Assembly (NCBI RefSeq): GCF_008386495.1
Contig: NZ_VTHJ01000002.1
Span: 327,891 to 391,890, forward strand
Length of the DNA stretch: 64,000 nt
Reading direction: 5' to 3'
Origin: Streptomyces tailanensis
GTDB lineage: Bacteria; Actinomycetota; Actinomycetes; Streptomycetales; Streptomycetaceae
Under the pieces are notes generated by a model. It searched no databases, was not told the DNA's origin, and saw nothing but the letters and a program-made list of their open reading frames with translations. Of this stretch, positions 20,257-28,779 are shown one piece after another; within the stretch, counting starts at the first letter, position 1, and every line of letters begins with the position of its first letter. A program made the position numbers and the translations under genes.

Positions 20257-20850
20257 ATGTCGGGAGTAGTGCCCGAGAAGGCCCGCCTGCAGCCCGTCGA
20301 CGAGGGCGAGCTGCACGAGAAGACACTGGCGTCGCTGGCGCCGTACCGCGATCAGGACGGGCGGGTCTACACGATCTGGGCGACCCTGGCCCACCACGAG
20401 GACGCGCTGCGCCGCTTCATCGTCTTCGGCAACCACGTGCTGGGGAAGAACACCCTGCCGCTGCAGTCCCGGGAGCTGATGATCCTGCGGATCGCCGCCC
20501 GGGCGCGGGCCGCGTACGAGTGGGACCAGCATGTCCGGATCGCCCGCCGCGCCGGGCTCACCGAGGACACGATCCTGGCCGCCGCGACCGGCGACTGGGA
20601 CGGACTGGACGAGCTGGACCGGGTGCTGCTCACCGCCACCGACTCACTCCTCGACCGCCAGGGCGTCGACGACGAGCTGTGGGAACGGCTGACGGCCCAC
20701 CTCGGCACCGAGCAGGTCATCGACGTCCTCTACACCGTCGGCCAGTACCTGACCATCGCCACCGTCATCAACACCCTCGGGGTCCAGGTCGAGGGCGACC
20801 TCGCACTGCCCCTGCCCGAACCGACCGAGAAGAAGGAAGAAGCCGCATGA
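20257..20850 (+). CDS. Carboxymuconolactone decarboxylase/AhpD-like protein
   Basis: 197 residues, CMD fold; the segment LPLQSRELMILRIAARARAAYEWDQHVRIARRAG carries the family pattern with Arg, Glu and His, but the CxxC of peroxidase-type AhpD is absent (AAYEWDQH), so peroxidase activity is unlikely. Such proteins accompany aromatic catabolic operons as decarboxylases or tautomerases of unknown substrate. Overlaps the next gene by four bases (ATGA). Confidence 0.8.
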   Translation: MSGVVPEKARLQPVDEGELHEKTLASLAPYRDQDGRVYTIWATLAHHEDALRRFIVFGNHVLGKNTLPLQSRELMILRIAARARAAYEWDQHVRIARRAGLTEDTILAAATGDWDGLDELDRVLLTATDSLLDRQGVDDELWERLTAHLGTEQVIDVLYTVGQYLTIATVINTLGVQVEGDLALPLPEPTEKKEEAA

Positions 20851-21695
20851 AGCTCGCCAACCTCGCCGGCCGCCCGGTGGTCGTCCGCGACGACCTCGCC
20901 CTCGACATCGCGGACGCCAGCAAGGGAGCGATCGAGCCGCGCCTTGAGGTGCTCTCCGACCTCTCCCTCCACGACGAGCTGCGCGCCCTCGCCGAGCGGG
21001 CCGAGGAGCCGGACTGGAAGCCGTTCGAGCAGCCTGACCTGGGCCGGGTCGCCAAGCCCTACAAGGCGATCGGCGTCGCCCTGAACTACCGCGCGCACGC
21101 CGAGGAGTCCGACCTGCCCGTCCCGGACGAGCCGTCGGTGTTCGCCAAGTTCGCCTCGTCCGTGGTGGGACCGTACGACTCCATCGTGGTGGAGGCGCAG
21201 TACGACAAGGTCGACTTCGAGGCCGAGCTCGTGGTGGTCATGGGACGGACCGGCAAGAACATCCCCGAGGCCGACGCCTGGTCCTACGTGGCGGGTGTCA
21301 CCGCGGGTCAGGACATCAGCGACCGCAAGGAGCAGTGGCGCAAGCCGATCAACCAGTTCACGCTGCCGAAGTCGTACGACACCTTCAGCCCGATCGGCCC
21401 GTACCTGGTCACGGTCGACGAGTTCGAGGACCCGAACGACATCGAGGTGGCGGGGTGGGTCGACGACCTGGAGGTACAGCGGGGCCGGACCTCGGACCTC
21501 ATCTTCAGCGTGCCCGAGCTGATCGCCTGGCTGTCGAAGCGGGTGACGTTCGAGCCCGGGGACCTGATCTTCACCGGCACCCCCGCAGGCTGCGGGGTCC
21601 GCCGCACTCCTCGGCTCTACCTGACCGAGGGTAAGGTCCTGCGGACCGAGGTCACGGGCGTCGGCACTATGGTCAACCCGGTCATCGGCGGCTGA
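20847..21695 (+). CDS. Fumarylacetoacetate hydrolase family protein
   Basis: 282 residues. The FAH-domain metal-binding acidic residues are seen in NYRAHAEES and FEAELVVVMGR, followed by AGVTAGQDISDRKEQWR and FTGTPAGCGVRR. In meta-cleavage pathways such enzymes hydrolyse, hydrate or decarboxylate the ring-fission product. Translationally coupled to the CMD gene upstream and 35 bases before the MarR gene, so it most likely acts after the extradiol dioxygenase. The C-terminus RRTPRLYLTEGKVLRTEV is normal for the family. Confidence 0.88.
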   Translation: MKLANLAGRPVVVRDDLALDIADASKGAIEPRLEVLSDLSLHDELRALAERAEEPDWKPFEQPDLGRVAKPYKAIGVALNYRAHAEESDLPVPDEPSVFAKFASSVVGPYDSIVVEAQYDKVDFEAELVVVMGRTGKNIPEADAWSYVAGVTAGQDISDRKEQWRKPINQFTLPKSYDTFSPIGPYLVTVDEFEDPNDIEVAGWVDDLEVQRGRTSDLIFSVPELIAWLSKRVTFEPGDLIFTGTPAGCGVRRTPRLYLTEGKVLRTEVTGVGTMVNPVIGG

Positions 21696-21730
21696 CTGCG
21701 GTCCGGTCGGACCAGAGAGGGCGGGAGAAC

Positions 21731-22273
21731 GTGACGGACACCGTTGGAGAAGCGGAAGCCACAAGTCTGCACCGGACCCGGGAGTTCTCGGAGCTGCTGC
21801 GCCACCACCATCGCGAGCTGGGCACCACCGATCCGCGGGATCTCGACGCGATCGAGATGGTCACCGACCTCACCCGCCTCGAAGCCCGGCTCACCAAGGA
21901 CTTCGAGAAGCACGTCCACCGGCCGCTCGGTCTGACCTGGGCGGGATTCCGCATCCTGAACGCTCTGTGGGCCTACGACGGGCTCGCCCAGCAGGACATC
22001 GGCCGGGTCTCCGGGTCCACGCGCGCCAGCATCTCCAGCGCGCTGACGACCCTGGAGAACCGCGGCCTCGTCACTCGCCGGCGCGACGAGACCGACCGCC
22101 GCCAGCTGATCGTCGAGCTCACCGAGGAGGGTCGCGAGACGCTGCGGAAGGCGATCGAGGCCCAGACCCTGCGGGAGCGGGCATGGACCGCCGTCCTGCG
22201 CGACGACCAGCTCGGTGAGCTGGTTCACCTGCTGCGGACCCTGGTCAATCAGGAGACCCCGGCCGCAGACTGA
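21731..22273 (+). CDS. MarR-family transcriptional regulator
   Basis: 180 residues from a GTG start preceded by GGGAGAAC. Winged helix-turn-helix with the family signature LAQQDIGRVSGSTRASISSALTTLENRGLVTRRRDETDRRQLIVELTEEG split over the DNA helix and wing. The N-terminus is about 40 residues longer than in minimal MarR proteins. Encoded within the catabolic block; the palindromes at 20199 and 22345 are its probable targets, with an aromatic acid or CoA ester as inducer by analogy to HcaR/HpaR-type regulators. Confidence 0.85.
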   Translation: MTDTVGEAEATSLHRTREFSELLRHHHRELGTTDPRDLDAIEMVTDLTRLEARLTKDFEKHVHRPLGLTWAGFRILNALWAYDGLAQQDIGRVSGSTRASISSALTTLENRGLVTRRRDETDRRQLIVELTEEGRETLRKAIEAQTLRERAWTAVLRDDQLGELVHLLRTLVNQETPAAD

Positions 22274-22344
22274 ACGACCGCGCCCGGCCCCTCGGCGACT
22301 GCCCGAAGCCCGTGGTGACGCCACCTTTCAAATTCGTAAGAACT

Positions 22345-22354
22345 TTGACTGTCA
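22345..22354. promoter_or_regulatory. Operator-like half-palindrome upstream of cupin/P450 operon
   Basis: TTGACTGTCA shares the TTGACnGTCA core of the palindrome at 20199-20213 and lies about 85 bases before the cupin start in an AT-richer stretch (22330-22395), where the promoter for the cupin-P450 operon is expected. Confidence 0.45.
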
Positions 22355-22439
22355 CACCTCTGTCGAATATCTCCTAAGTGCTTTAACGTTCAGCCACCTT
22401 CACCTGACGCCCCCGTTCGGTTTCTCAAGGGAGAGAATC

Positions 22440-22970
22440 ATGGTCCGTCGTGTCGTCACCGGTGTCAGCCCGAGCGGCAAGCCCGTGATCATCAGTGACG
22501 GCGAGCCGCCGCGCACCCGTCAGTACACCCACACCCCCGGCTTCGCCCGGTCCGTGGTGTGGAACACGGCGGCGCCCGCCGTTCCGTCGGCCGACCCGAC
22601 GGAGTCCCTGAAGTCGTTCGTGCCCGCCCCCGGCGAGACGATAGCCCTGACCGTCACCTTCCCGCCGGCCAGTGTCTACGCCGACCCGGCCTGGGACCCG
22701 GCGGCCGCCGCCGACGAGCAGTTGGAGGCCACCCCGGGTCTGGCGGAGCTGTTCGAGCCCGACAACCCGGGCATGCACACCACGCCCACCGTGGACTACG
22801 GCGTCGTCCTGAGCGGTGAGATCGTCCTCGACCTCGACGGCGGTGAGGTCGCCACGCTGGGGCCCGGCGACCTGGTCGTGCAGAACGCCACCCGGCACGC
22901 CTGGCGCAACCCCGGCACCGAGCCCGCCACGGTCTTCTTCGTCCTGATGGGCGCCGGCGGCACCGCATGA
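22440..22970 (+). CDS. Cupin-domain protein
   Basis: 176 residues from ATG 22440, chosen by AAGGGAGAG immediately upstream. A single cupin barrel is seen in the C-terminal half: TTPTVDYGVVLSGEIVLDL (motif 1) and GDLVVQNATRHAWRNPG (motif 2), with His available for metal binding only partly. Small cupins of this type occur in aromatic and steroid catabolic operons with uncertain roles. The stop overlaps the P450 start by four bases, so the two are translationally coupled. Confidence 0.8.
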   Translation: MVRRVVTGVSPSGKPVIISDGEPPRTRQYTHTPGFARSVVWNTAAPAVPSADPTESLKSFVPAPGETIALTVTFPPASVYADPAWDPAAAADEQLEATPGLAELFEPDNPGMHTTPTVDYGVVLSGEIVLDLDGGEVATLGPGDLVVQNATRHAWRNPGTEPATVFFVLMGAGGTA

Positions 22971-24163
22971 GCGCCCTGATGGCCGCTGCCCCGGGTGCAC
23001 CCGTCGTCGAGCTGGATCTCGCCGAGCTGCGCGACGACCCGTACCCGGCCTACACGGAGCTGCGCCGCACCGCCCCGCTTGCGTGGGTGCCGGCGGTCGG
23101 ACGGCATCTGCTGACCCGGTACGAGGACATCGTCCACGCGGAGAAGCTGCCGGAGGTGTTCAGCTCCCGCGAGGAGGGCTCGCTGCTGCTGCGCACAGTC
23201 GGCTCCAATCTGCTCCGTGAGGACGACCCGGAGCACCGGCGGCTCCGGGCCGCGGCCGAGCCGCCGACCCGCCCCCGCCAGGTCCGCGACCTGTGGGCGG
23301 GGACCTTCGAACGCAACGCGCACAACCTGCTCGACCGGATCGCCGGGCGCGGCGAGGGTGACCTGATCGGCGACTTCGCCGAGCCGCTCGCGGCGGCCAA
23401 CCTGGCCGTGGTCCTGGGGCTGCGCAACGCGAGCGCCGGCGACATCTCCGACTGGTCGCGGGCGATGATGGCGGCGAACGGCAACTACGCCGACGACCAC
23501 GACATCTGGCTGCGTGCCGAGCAGGCCACCCGGGCCATCGAGGACGCGGTGGCCGAGATGGCCGAGGCCGCCCGCCGCGAGCCCGACGGCTCGGTGATCT
23601 CCTCCATGGTCCACGCGGCCGATCCGGTGGAGCTGACCGAGATCCAGAACAACATCAAGGTCATCATCGGCGGCGGCGTCAACGAACCGCGCGACGTCTT
23701 CGGGGTCGGCGCCCAGGCACTGCTGCGACGCCCGGACGTACGGGACCGGGTCGTGGCCGATCCGGGGCTCTGGAAGCGGGTCTTCGAGGAGACCGCCCGC
23801 TGGATCTCCCCGATCGGCATGTATCCGCGCCAGCTCAGCCAGGACTACGAGATCGCGGGCGTCGCTCTTCCCGCCGGGAGCCGCGTGGCCCTCGTCATCG
23901 CCTCGGGGAACCGGGACGAGTCGGTCTTCGAACGGGCCGATGCGTTCGACATCGACCGGCCGCACCGGCCGCATCTCGCCTTCGGGGGCGGTCCGCACTT
24001 CTGCATGGGCGCGTGGGTCGCGCGCCACGAGGTCAGCGCGCTCGCCTGGCCCCTCCTCTTCAGCCGCCTCAAGGGACTCCGCCTCGTCGAAGGCGCGGAG
24101 GACCGCATGGAGGGCTGGGTGTTCCGGGGACTCACCTCGCTGAACGTCACCTGGCAAGCCTGA
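22967..24163 (+). CDS. Cytochrome P450 with unusual I-helix
   Basis: 398 residues, class I bacterial P450. The heme-thiolate loop is FGGGPHFCMG with Cys346. The ExxR pair is in FEETARW. The I-helix oxygen-activation site, normally AGxET/DT, reads GGGVNEPRD (235-243): Glu240 is kept but the conserved Thr is replaced by Pro241. Some P450s for small aromatic substrates also lack the Thr, which I recall but cannot verify here. Electrons should come from the ferredoxin and reductase encoded directly downstream. Context suggests hydroxylation or O-demethylation of an aromatic compound before ring cleavage. Confidence 0.92.
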   Translation: MSALMAAAPGAPVVELDLAELRDDPYPAYTELRRTAPLAWVPAVGRHLLTRYEDIVHAEKLPEVFSSREEGSLLLRTVGSNLLREDDPEHRRLRAAAEPPTRPRQVRDLWAGTFERNAHNLLDRIAGRGEGDLIGDFAEPLAAANLAVVLGLRNASAGDISDWSRAMMAANGNYADDHDIWLRAEQATRAIEDAVAEMAEAARREPDGSVISSMVHAADPVELTEIQNNIKVIIGGGVNEPRDVFGVGAQALLRRPDVRDRVVADPGLWKRVFEETARWISPIGMYPRQLSQDYEIAGVALPAGSRVALVIASGNRDESVFERADAFDIDRPHRPHLAFGGGPHFCMGAWVARHEVSALAWPLLFSRLKGLRLVEGAEDRMEGWVFRGLTSLNVTWQA

Positions 24164-24225
24164 GCCCCGCCGGGGCCCTGAGAGCCCTGCGGAGCCACTA
24201 GAGCCGTCCCCACCGGGAGGACTTC

Positions 24226-24549
24226 ATGCCCATCGTCATCTTCGAGTTGCCCGACGGCACCCAACGCAAGGTAACCGCCGATGCCGGGACGGTTCTCATG
24301 CAGGCGGCCGTGTCGAACGGCGTCGACGGCATCGTCGCGGAGTGCGGAGGAAACGCCTCCTGCGCCACCTGCCACGTCTACGTCGACGAACGGCACGGCG
24401 AACTGGTGGGGCCGCCGAACGACGTCGAGGACGAGATGCTGGACTTCACCGCCGCCGAACGCCGGCCCACCAGCCGGCTCAGCTGCCAGGTCCAGGTCTC
24501 CGACGCACTCGACGGGCTGGTCGTCCACATCCCCGAGGAGCAGGTATGA
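24226..24549 (+). CDS. [2Fe-2S] ferredoxin (adrenodoxin/putidaredoxin type)
   Basis: 107 residues with the cluster ligands Cys40, Cys46, Cys49 and Cys87 (CGGNASCATC ... LSC). Carries electrons from the flavoprotein reductase encoded next to the P450. GGGAGGAC lies about 8 bases before the ATG. Overlaps the reductase gene by four bases (ATGA), fitting a dedicated three-component P450 system. Confidence 0.93.
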   Translation: MPIVIFELPDGTQRKVTADAGTVLMQAAVSNGVDGIVAECGGNASCATCHVYVDERHGELVGPPNDVEDEMLDFTAAERRPTSRLSCQVQVSDALDGLVVHIPEEQV

Positions 24550-25802
24550 GCGCCCCCGGCGCAGGCTCGGGTGTGGTCGTCGTCGGGGGCGGACAGGCCG
24601 GGTTCAGCGTCGTCCAGGCCCTGCGCGGCGCCGGGTACGAGGGCCCTGTCACCGTCTTCACCGACGAGCCCCGGCTGCCGTACCAACGGCCCCCACTGTC
24701 CAAGAAGGCCCACACCGAACCGGAGGGCCTGGGCGTCGACCTGGTGCCGGAGACCTTCTACCGCGAGCGGGACATCGATCTGCGGCTCGGCGAGTACGTC
24801 GCCGCCATCGACACGGCGGCCTGCGCGGTGACCACCGGCTCGGGCGAGCGCGTCCCGTACGAGCACCTCGTCCTGGCGACCGGCGCGCGCAACCGTCCGC
24901 TGCCCGTCCCCGGCGCCGAGTTGTCGGGCGTCCACGCGCTGCGCTCCCTCGACGACGCACTCGCGATCGGCCGGGCGCTGACGACGGCCCGTGACGTGGT
25001 GGTCGTGGGCGGCGGGTTCATCGGACTGGAACTGGCCCAGGTCGCCCGGGCACGCGGAGCAAACGTGACGGTGGTCGAACTGGCCGACCGGCTGCTCAGC
25101 CGCGCCGTCTCGCCTCAACTCCAGGAGCATCTGCGGCAGCGGCACGAGCGCGACGGCATCCGGATCCACACCGGAACGGCCGTCGAACGGATCGAGGGCA
25201 AGGGCGGGCAGGTCTGCCAGGTCCTCACTGGCCAGGGTCCGCTCCCCGCCGACCTCGTGGTCTACGGCATCGGGGCCGCGCCCAGGGACGAACTGGCCCG
25301 CGACGCAGGTCTGGCGGTCGACGACGGGGTCGTCGTGGACGAGCAGCTGCGCTCGGTCTCCGATCCCCGGGTCTTTGCCGTGGGCGACTGCGCCCGGCAT
25401 CCGCATCCGCATGCAGACGGCCTGGTCCGGCTGGAATCCGTGCAGAACGCCATCGACCAGGGAGCGCTCGTCGGCCGCCGTATCGCCGGGGGCGCCGCCG
25501 GGCCGTACGAGAGCCTGCCGTGGTTCTGGAGCGACCAGGGTCCGGTGAAGCTGCAGATCGCTGGGTTGCGGGCGAGCACCGACGAGGTGCGGGTGGTGCC
25601 CGGTGACACCCCGGAACGGCTGGCCGCGTACGCCTTCCGCGACGAGCGGCTGGTGGCCGTGGAGACACTGAACTGGCCCGCCGAGCATCTCGCGGCCCGT
25701 CGGCTGCTCCAGCAGGACCCGCCCGTCTCTCCCGCCGACCTCGCGGGGGCCACCCTCGGCGCACTCGCCCGCGCCCGCCGTACGAAGGAGGTGCGCGCAT
25801 GA
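24546..25802 (+). CDS. FAD-dependent ferredoxin reductase
   Basis: 418 residues, putidaredoxin-reductase type. FAD-binding GGGQAGFSV near the N-terminus, NAD-binding GGGFIGLELAQ near residue 155, LATGARNRPLPVPG and the FAD-closing VFAVGDCARHPHP, then a reductase C-terminal domain (ESLPWFWSDQGPVKLQIAG). Reduces the upstream ferredoxin with NAD(P)H. Starts inside the ferredoxin stop and ends overlapping the ligase start, so P450 electron supply and ligase are one operon. Confidence 0.92.
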   Translation: MSAPGAGSGVVVVGGGQAGFSVVQALRGAGYEGPVTVFTDEPRLPYQRPPLSKKAHTEPEGLGVDLVPETFYRERDIDLRLGEYVAAIDTAACAVTTGSGERVPYEHLVLATGARNRPLPVPGAELSGVHALRSLDDALAIGRALTTARDVVVVGGGFIGLELAQVARARGANVTVVELADRLLSRAVSPQLQEHLRQRHERDGIRIHTGTAVERIEGKGGQVCQVLTGQGPLPADLVVYGIGAAPRDELARDAGLAVDDGVVVDEQLRSVSDPRVFAVGDCARHPHPHADGLVRLESVQNAIDQGALVGRRIAGGAAGPYESLPWFWSDQGPVKLQIAGLRASTDEVRVVPGDTPERLAAYAFRDERLVAVETLNWPAEHLAARRLLQQDPPVSPADLAGATLGALARARRTKEVRA

Positions 25803-27289
25803 CCGGAGACTCCACCGAGGTGTGGTTCGGCGCCCACCTCGTGACGAGCGCGGCCGAGGCCGGCTCGCGGACCGCCCTGGTTTTCGCGGACAGGTCCTGG
25901 ACCTACGCCGAGCTGGATCTGGCCGTGCGGCGCACGGTCGCCCGTCTCGACAAGTTCGGGGTGCGCAGGGGCGACCGGGTCGTGATGCAGGGGACGGCCC
26001 GGCCCGAGGCGCTGATCACGCTGTTCGCCGTGACACGGATGGGCGCGGTCCTCGTACCAGTCCATCCCCAGGTGACCGATGGCGAGTTGGCGGTGTTCCG
26101 CGAGGAGACCGCGCCGCGTGCGGTGGTCGGCGACGAGCGCTTCCTGAACGCTGGGCCCGGCGACGGCGGTGGTACGTGCTTCCGGCTGACTTGGGACGAT
26201 CTGCACCCCGACGACGAGACGTCGGCGCCGGCCCCCGATCCCGAGCCGCCCGCCGGATCCGATGTCGCGATCATCGCGTTCACGTCCGGGACCTCCGGCC
26301 GCCCCAAAGGCGTCGCGCTCACGCACGACAACCTGCGCTGGAGCATGGTCAACGGCCTGTCCCTGCTGCCGGTCGGCGAGGACGATGTCGCCCTCGTCTC
26401 CACGCCGCTGGCGCACGTGGCCGTACTGGGCGGGCTTCCGCAGTACACCTGGGCGCGGCGCGGAACGGTGGTGCTGGCGCCGAGGTTCGACCCGGACCTG
26501 TTCACCGACCTGGTCCGTGACCACCGGGTGACCTGCGCGTTCGCGGTGCCCGCCATGGCCGCGCTTCTGGCCCGGCATCCCCGCTTCACCAGCGGCGATC
26601 TGGACTCGCTGCGGTGGATCCTGTCCGGCGGGGCACCGGCCCAGGCGGCGACCCGGGCGCAGCTCCATCAGCGCGGTATCGGGGTCGCCGACTCCTACGG
26701 GCTGACGGAGACCTGTGCCGGGGTGACGTACTCACCGCTCGACACGGCGGCCGCTGTCGCGGGGCGTGCCGTGCCCCATGTCGAGCTGCTGGTCGTGGAC
26801 GGGGCGGGGGCGCCCGCCCCGGCGGGTGTCGCCGGTGAGATCTGGGTGCGCGGGCCGTCGGTCACCTCGCACTACTGGACGGCGACCGGGCTGCGGCCCG
26901 CCACCGACGACGAGGGCTGGTTCCACAGCGGCGACCGGGGACGGGTCGACGCCGAGGGCCGGCTGGAAGTCGTCGGCCGGGTCAAGGACACCATCATCAC
27001 CGGCGGCGAGAACGTCGACCCCGCCGAGGTCGAAAACGCGCTGGCCGACCTTCCGGGCGTGGTCGAGGCCGCGGTGTCCGGGACGCCGGACGAGGTGTGG
27101 GGCGAGGTCGTGACCGCGTTCCTCGTCTCCGACTCGGGCGAACCGACGCTCGACGACGTCCGCGCACACCTCGACGGACGGCTGGCCCGCCACAAGTGGC
27201 CCCGCCGCCTCTGCGTCGTCCCGGCACTGCCCCGAGGGGCGACCGGGAAACTCCAGCGGCAGCGGCTGACGACGCTGCTGGACGACTGA
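25799..27289 (+). CDS. Acyl/aryl-CoA ligase (AMP-forming)
   Basis: 496 residues, ANL superfamily. Signature FTSGTSGRPKGVALTHDN (P-loop), SYGLTETCAG, the GWFHSGDRG hinge, GRVKDTIITGGENVDPAEVE and the catalytic-Lys end PRGATGKLQRQR. Activates a carboxylic acid to its CoA thioester. Coupled to the reductase gene. With the dehydrogenases downstream it suggests that part of the pathway runs through CoA esters. Substrate unknown. Confidence 0.88.
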   Translation: MTGDSTEVWFGAHLVTSAAEAGSRTALVFADRSWTYAELDLAVRRTVARLDKFGVRRGDRVVMQGTARPEALITLFAVTRMGAVLVPVHPQVTDGELAVFREETAPRAVVGDERFLNAGPGDGGGTCFRLTWDDLHPDDETSAPAPDPEPPAGSDVAIIAFTSGTSGRPKGVALTHDNLRWSMVNGLSLLPVGEDDVALVSTPLAHVAVLGGLPQYTWARRGTVVLAPRFDPDLFTDLVRDHRVTCAFAVPAMAALLARHPRFTSGDLDSLRWILSGGAPAQAATRAQLHQRGIGVADSYGLTETCAGVTYSPLDTAAAVAGRAVPHVELLVVDGAGAPAPAGVAGEIWVRGPSVTSHYWTATGLRPATDDEGWFHSGDRGRVDAEGRLEVVGRVKDTIITGGENVDPAEVENALADLPGVVEAAVSGTPDEVWGEVVTAFLVSDSGEPTLDDVRAHLDGRLARHKWPRRLCVVPALPRGATGKLQRQRLTTLLDD

Positions 27290-27536
27290 GATCACGCACG
27301 CCGTACGGGCGGTCCGTCCGGACCGCCGGGCGACCGATCACGCCGTACGACGACGGCAACCCCGTACTGACGGCACCGGTGGTGCGGTTCGAAAGCCCAC
27401 CGCAGAACCGCGTCTCCCAGAGCTCCACACCCCAGAGAGCCCCACGTATCCCGCCCCCCACACACATCCACATCCCCGACCCATGAGATGGGGGCCGGCT
27501 CCACCGGCGACATCTCCACACCACGAAGGAGTGGCC

Positions 27537-28655
27537 ATGAGTGCGACCATGCGAGCCGCGCGGATGCACCAAGTCGGCGAGCCCATGCTGATCGAGGAAC
27601 TCCCCGTTCCCGAGCCGGGCCCCGGCGACGTCCGGGTGGCCGTGCACGCCGTCAACATCGTCCCGAACCTCGCCAACATCCTGAGCATGTGGACCACGTG
27701 GTTCCCGCACAGCCCCCTGCCCACGCTCCCGGCGATCTTCGGGCTCGACCCGGCCGGTGTGGTCGAGGCGGTCGGCGAGGGAGTCCAGGGCTGGAAGGTC
27801 GGCGACCGGGTGTACGTCAACCCGGGCCGCAGCTGCGGGTCCTGTCGGTCCTGCCGCAACAACGACTCGATCAACTGCGCCAGCTACGCCTTCGCCGGGT
27901 ACTTCGGTTTCTCCCCCACCGCGATCGACCTCCTCGACCGCTACCAGGGCGGCCTCGCCGAGTACATGGTCGCCCCGGCCTACTCCCTGGTGAAGCTCCC
28001 CGACAACCTGTCCTTCAACGCCGCCGCCCGCTTCGGCTACCTCGGCACCATGTACTCCGCCCTCCGCAAGGCCGGCGCCGGTCCGGGCAAGTCGGTCCTG
28101 GTCAACGGCATCAGCGGCACCCTCGGCATCGGCGCCGCCCTGCTCGCGCCCGCCATGGGCCTGACCGAGGTGTACGGCACCGGCCGCGACCAGGGCCTCC
28201 TCGACCAGGTCGACAAACTGGGCGGCGGCCGACTGCACCTGCACTCCCTCAACGACGGCCCGCTGGACGACTGGATCCACCAGGAGACCGACAACTACGG
28301 CGTCGACATCTACATCGACGCCCTCGGCCCCGGCGCCCCGCACGAGACCTTCCTGGCCGGCATGCGGGCAATGGCCCGCGGCGGCATCGCGGTGAACATC
28401 GGCGCCGTCGCCGGTGACCTGCCGATCGACATCCACCGCATGATGGACCAGCAGCTGCGGCTCATCGGCTCGGCGTGGTTCACCTCCGGCGAGGGCCAGA
28501 CCATGGCCGACATGGTGGAGGCGGGCTTGCTCGACCTGAGCCCGCTGGAGCACCAGGTCATCCCGCTGGAGCAGGTCAACGAGGCCATCAGCGGCATCGC
28601 GGAGCGCAACGGCGGCTTCAGCAACTTCATCATCAGCCCGACGGCGACGTCCTGA
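27537..28655 (+). CDS. Zinc-type alcohol dehydrogenase (MDR superfamily)
   Basis: 372 residues from the ATG at 27537, selected by GAAGGAG six bases upstream. Structural-zinc cysteines are present in CGSCRSCRNNDSINC. The catalytic-zinc site normally Cys is not in the usual place: NIVPNLANILSMW replaces the GVCxxD segment, so activity may be altered. Cofactor domain VLVNGISGTLGIGAALLAPAMG. Separated by a 247-base gap from the CoA ligase; probably part of the same catabolic block. Confidence 0.8.
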   Translation: MSATMRAARMHQVGEPMLIEELPVPEPGPGDVRVAVHAVNIVPNLANILSMWTTWFPHSPLPTLPAIFGLDPAGVVEAVGEGVQGWKVGDRVYVNPGRSCGSCRSCRNNDSINCASYAFAGYFGFSPTAIDLLDRYQGGLAEYMVAPAYSLVKLPDNLSFNAAARFGYLGTMYSALRKAGAGPGKSVLVNGISGTLGIGAALLAPAMGLTEVYGTGRDQGLLDQVDKLGGGRLHLHSLNDGPLDDWIHQETDNYGVDIYIDALGPGAPHETFLAGMRAMARGGIAVNIGAVAGDLPIDIHRMMDQQLRLIGSAWFTSGEGQTMADMVEAGLLDLSPLEHQVIPLEQVNEAISGIAERNGGFSNFIISPTATS

Positions 28656-28779
28656 TCCCTATGGCCGGGGGTCGTCGGCCAACTCCCCCTCAGGACCGGC
28701 GGCCCCCATCCCCATCCCCCTTCACCTCTGCTCTCCCCTCGTCTCGTCTCTCCTCGCTTCTCTTCGCTTTGGAGCCCCG

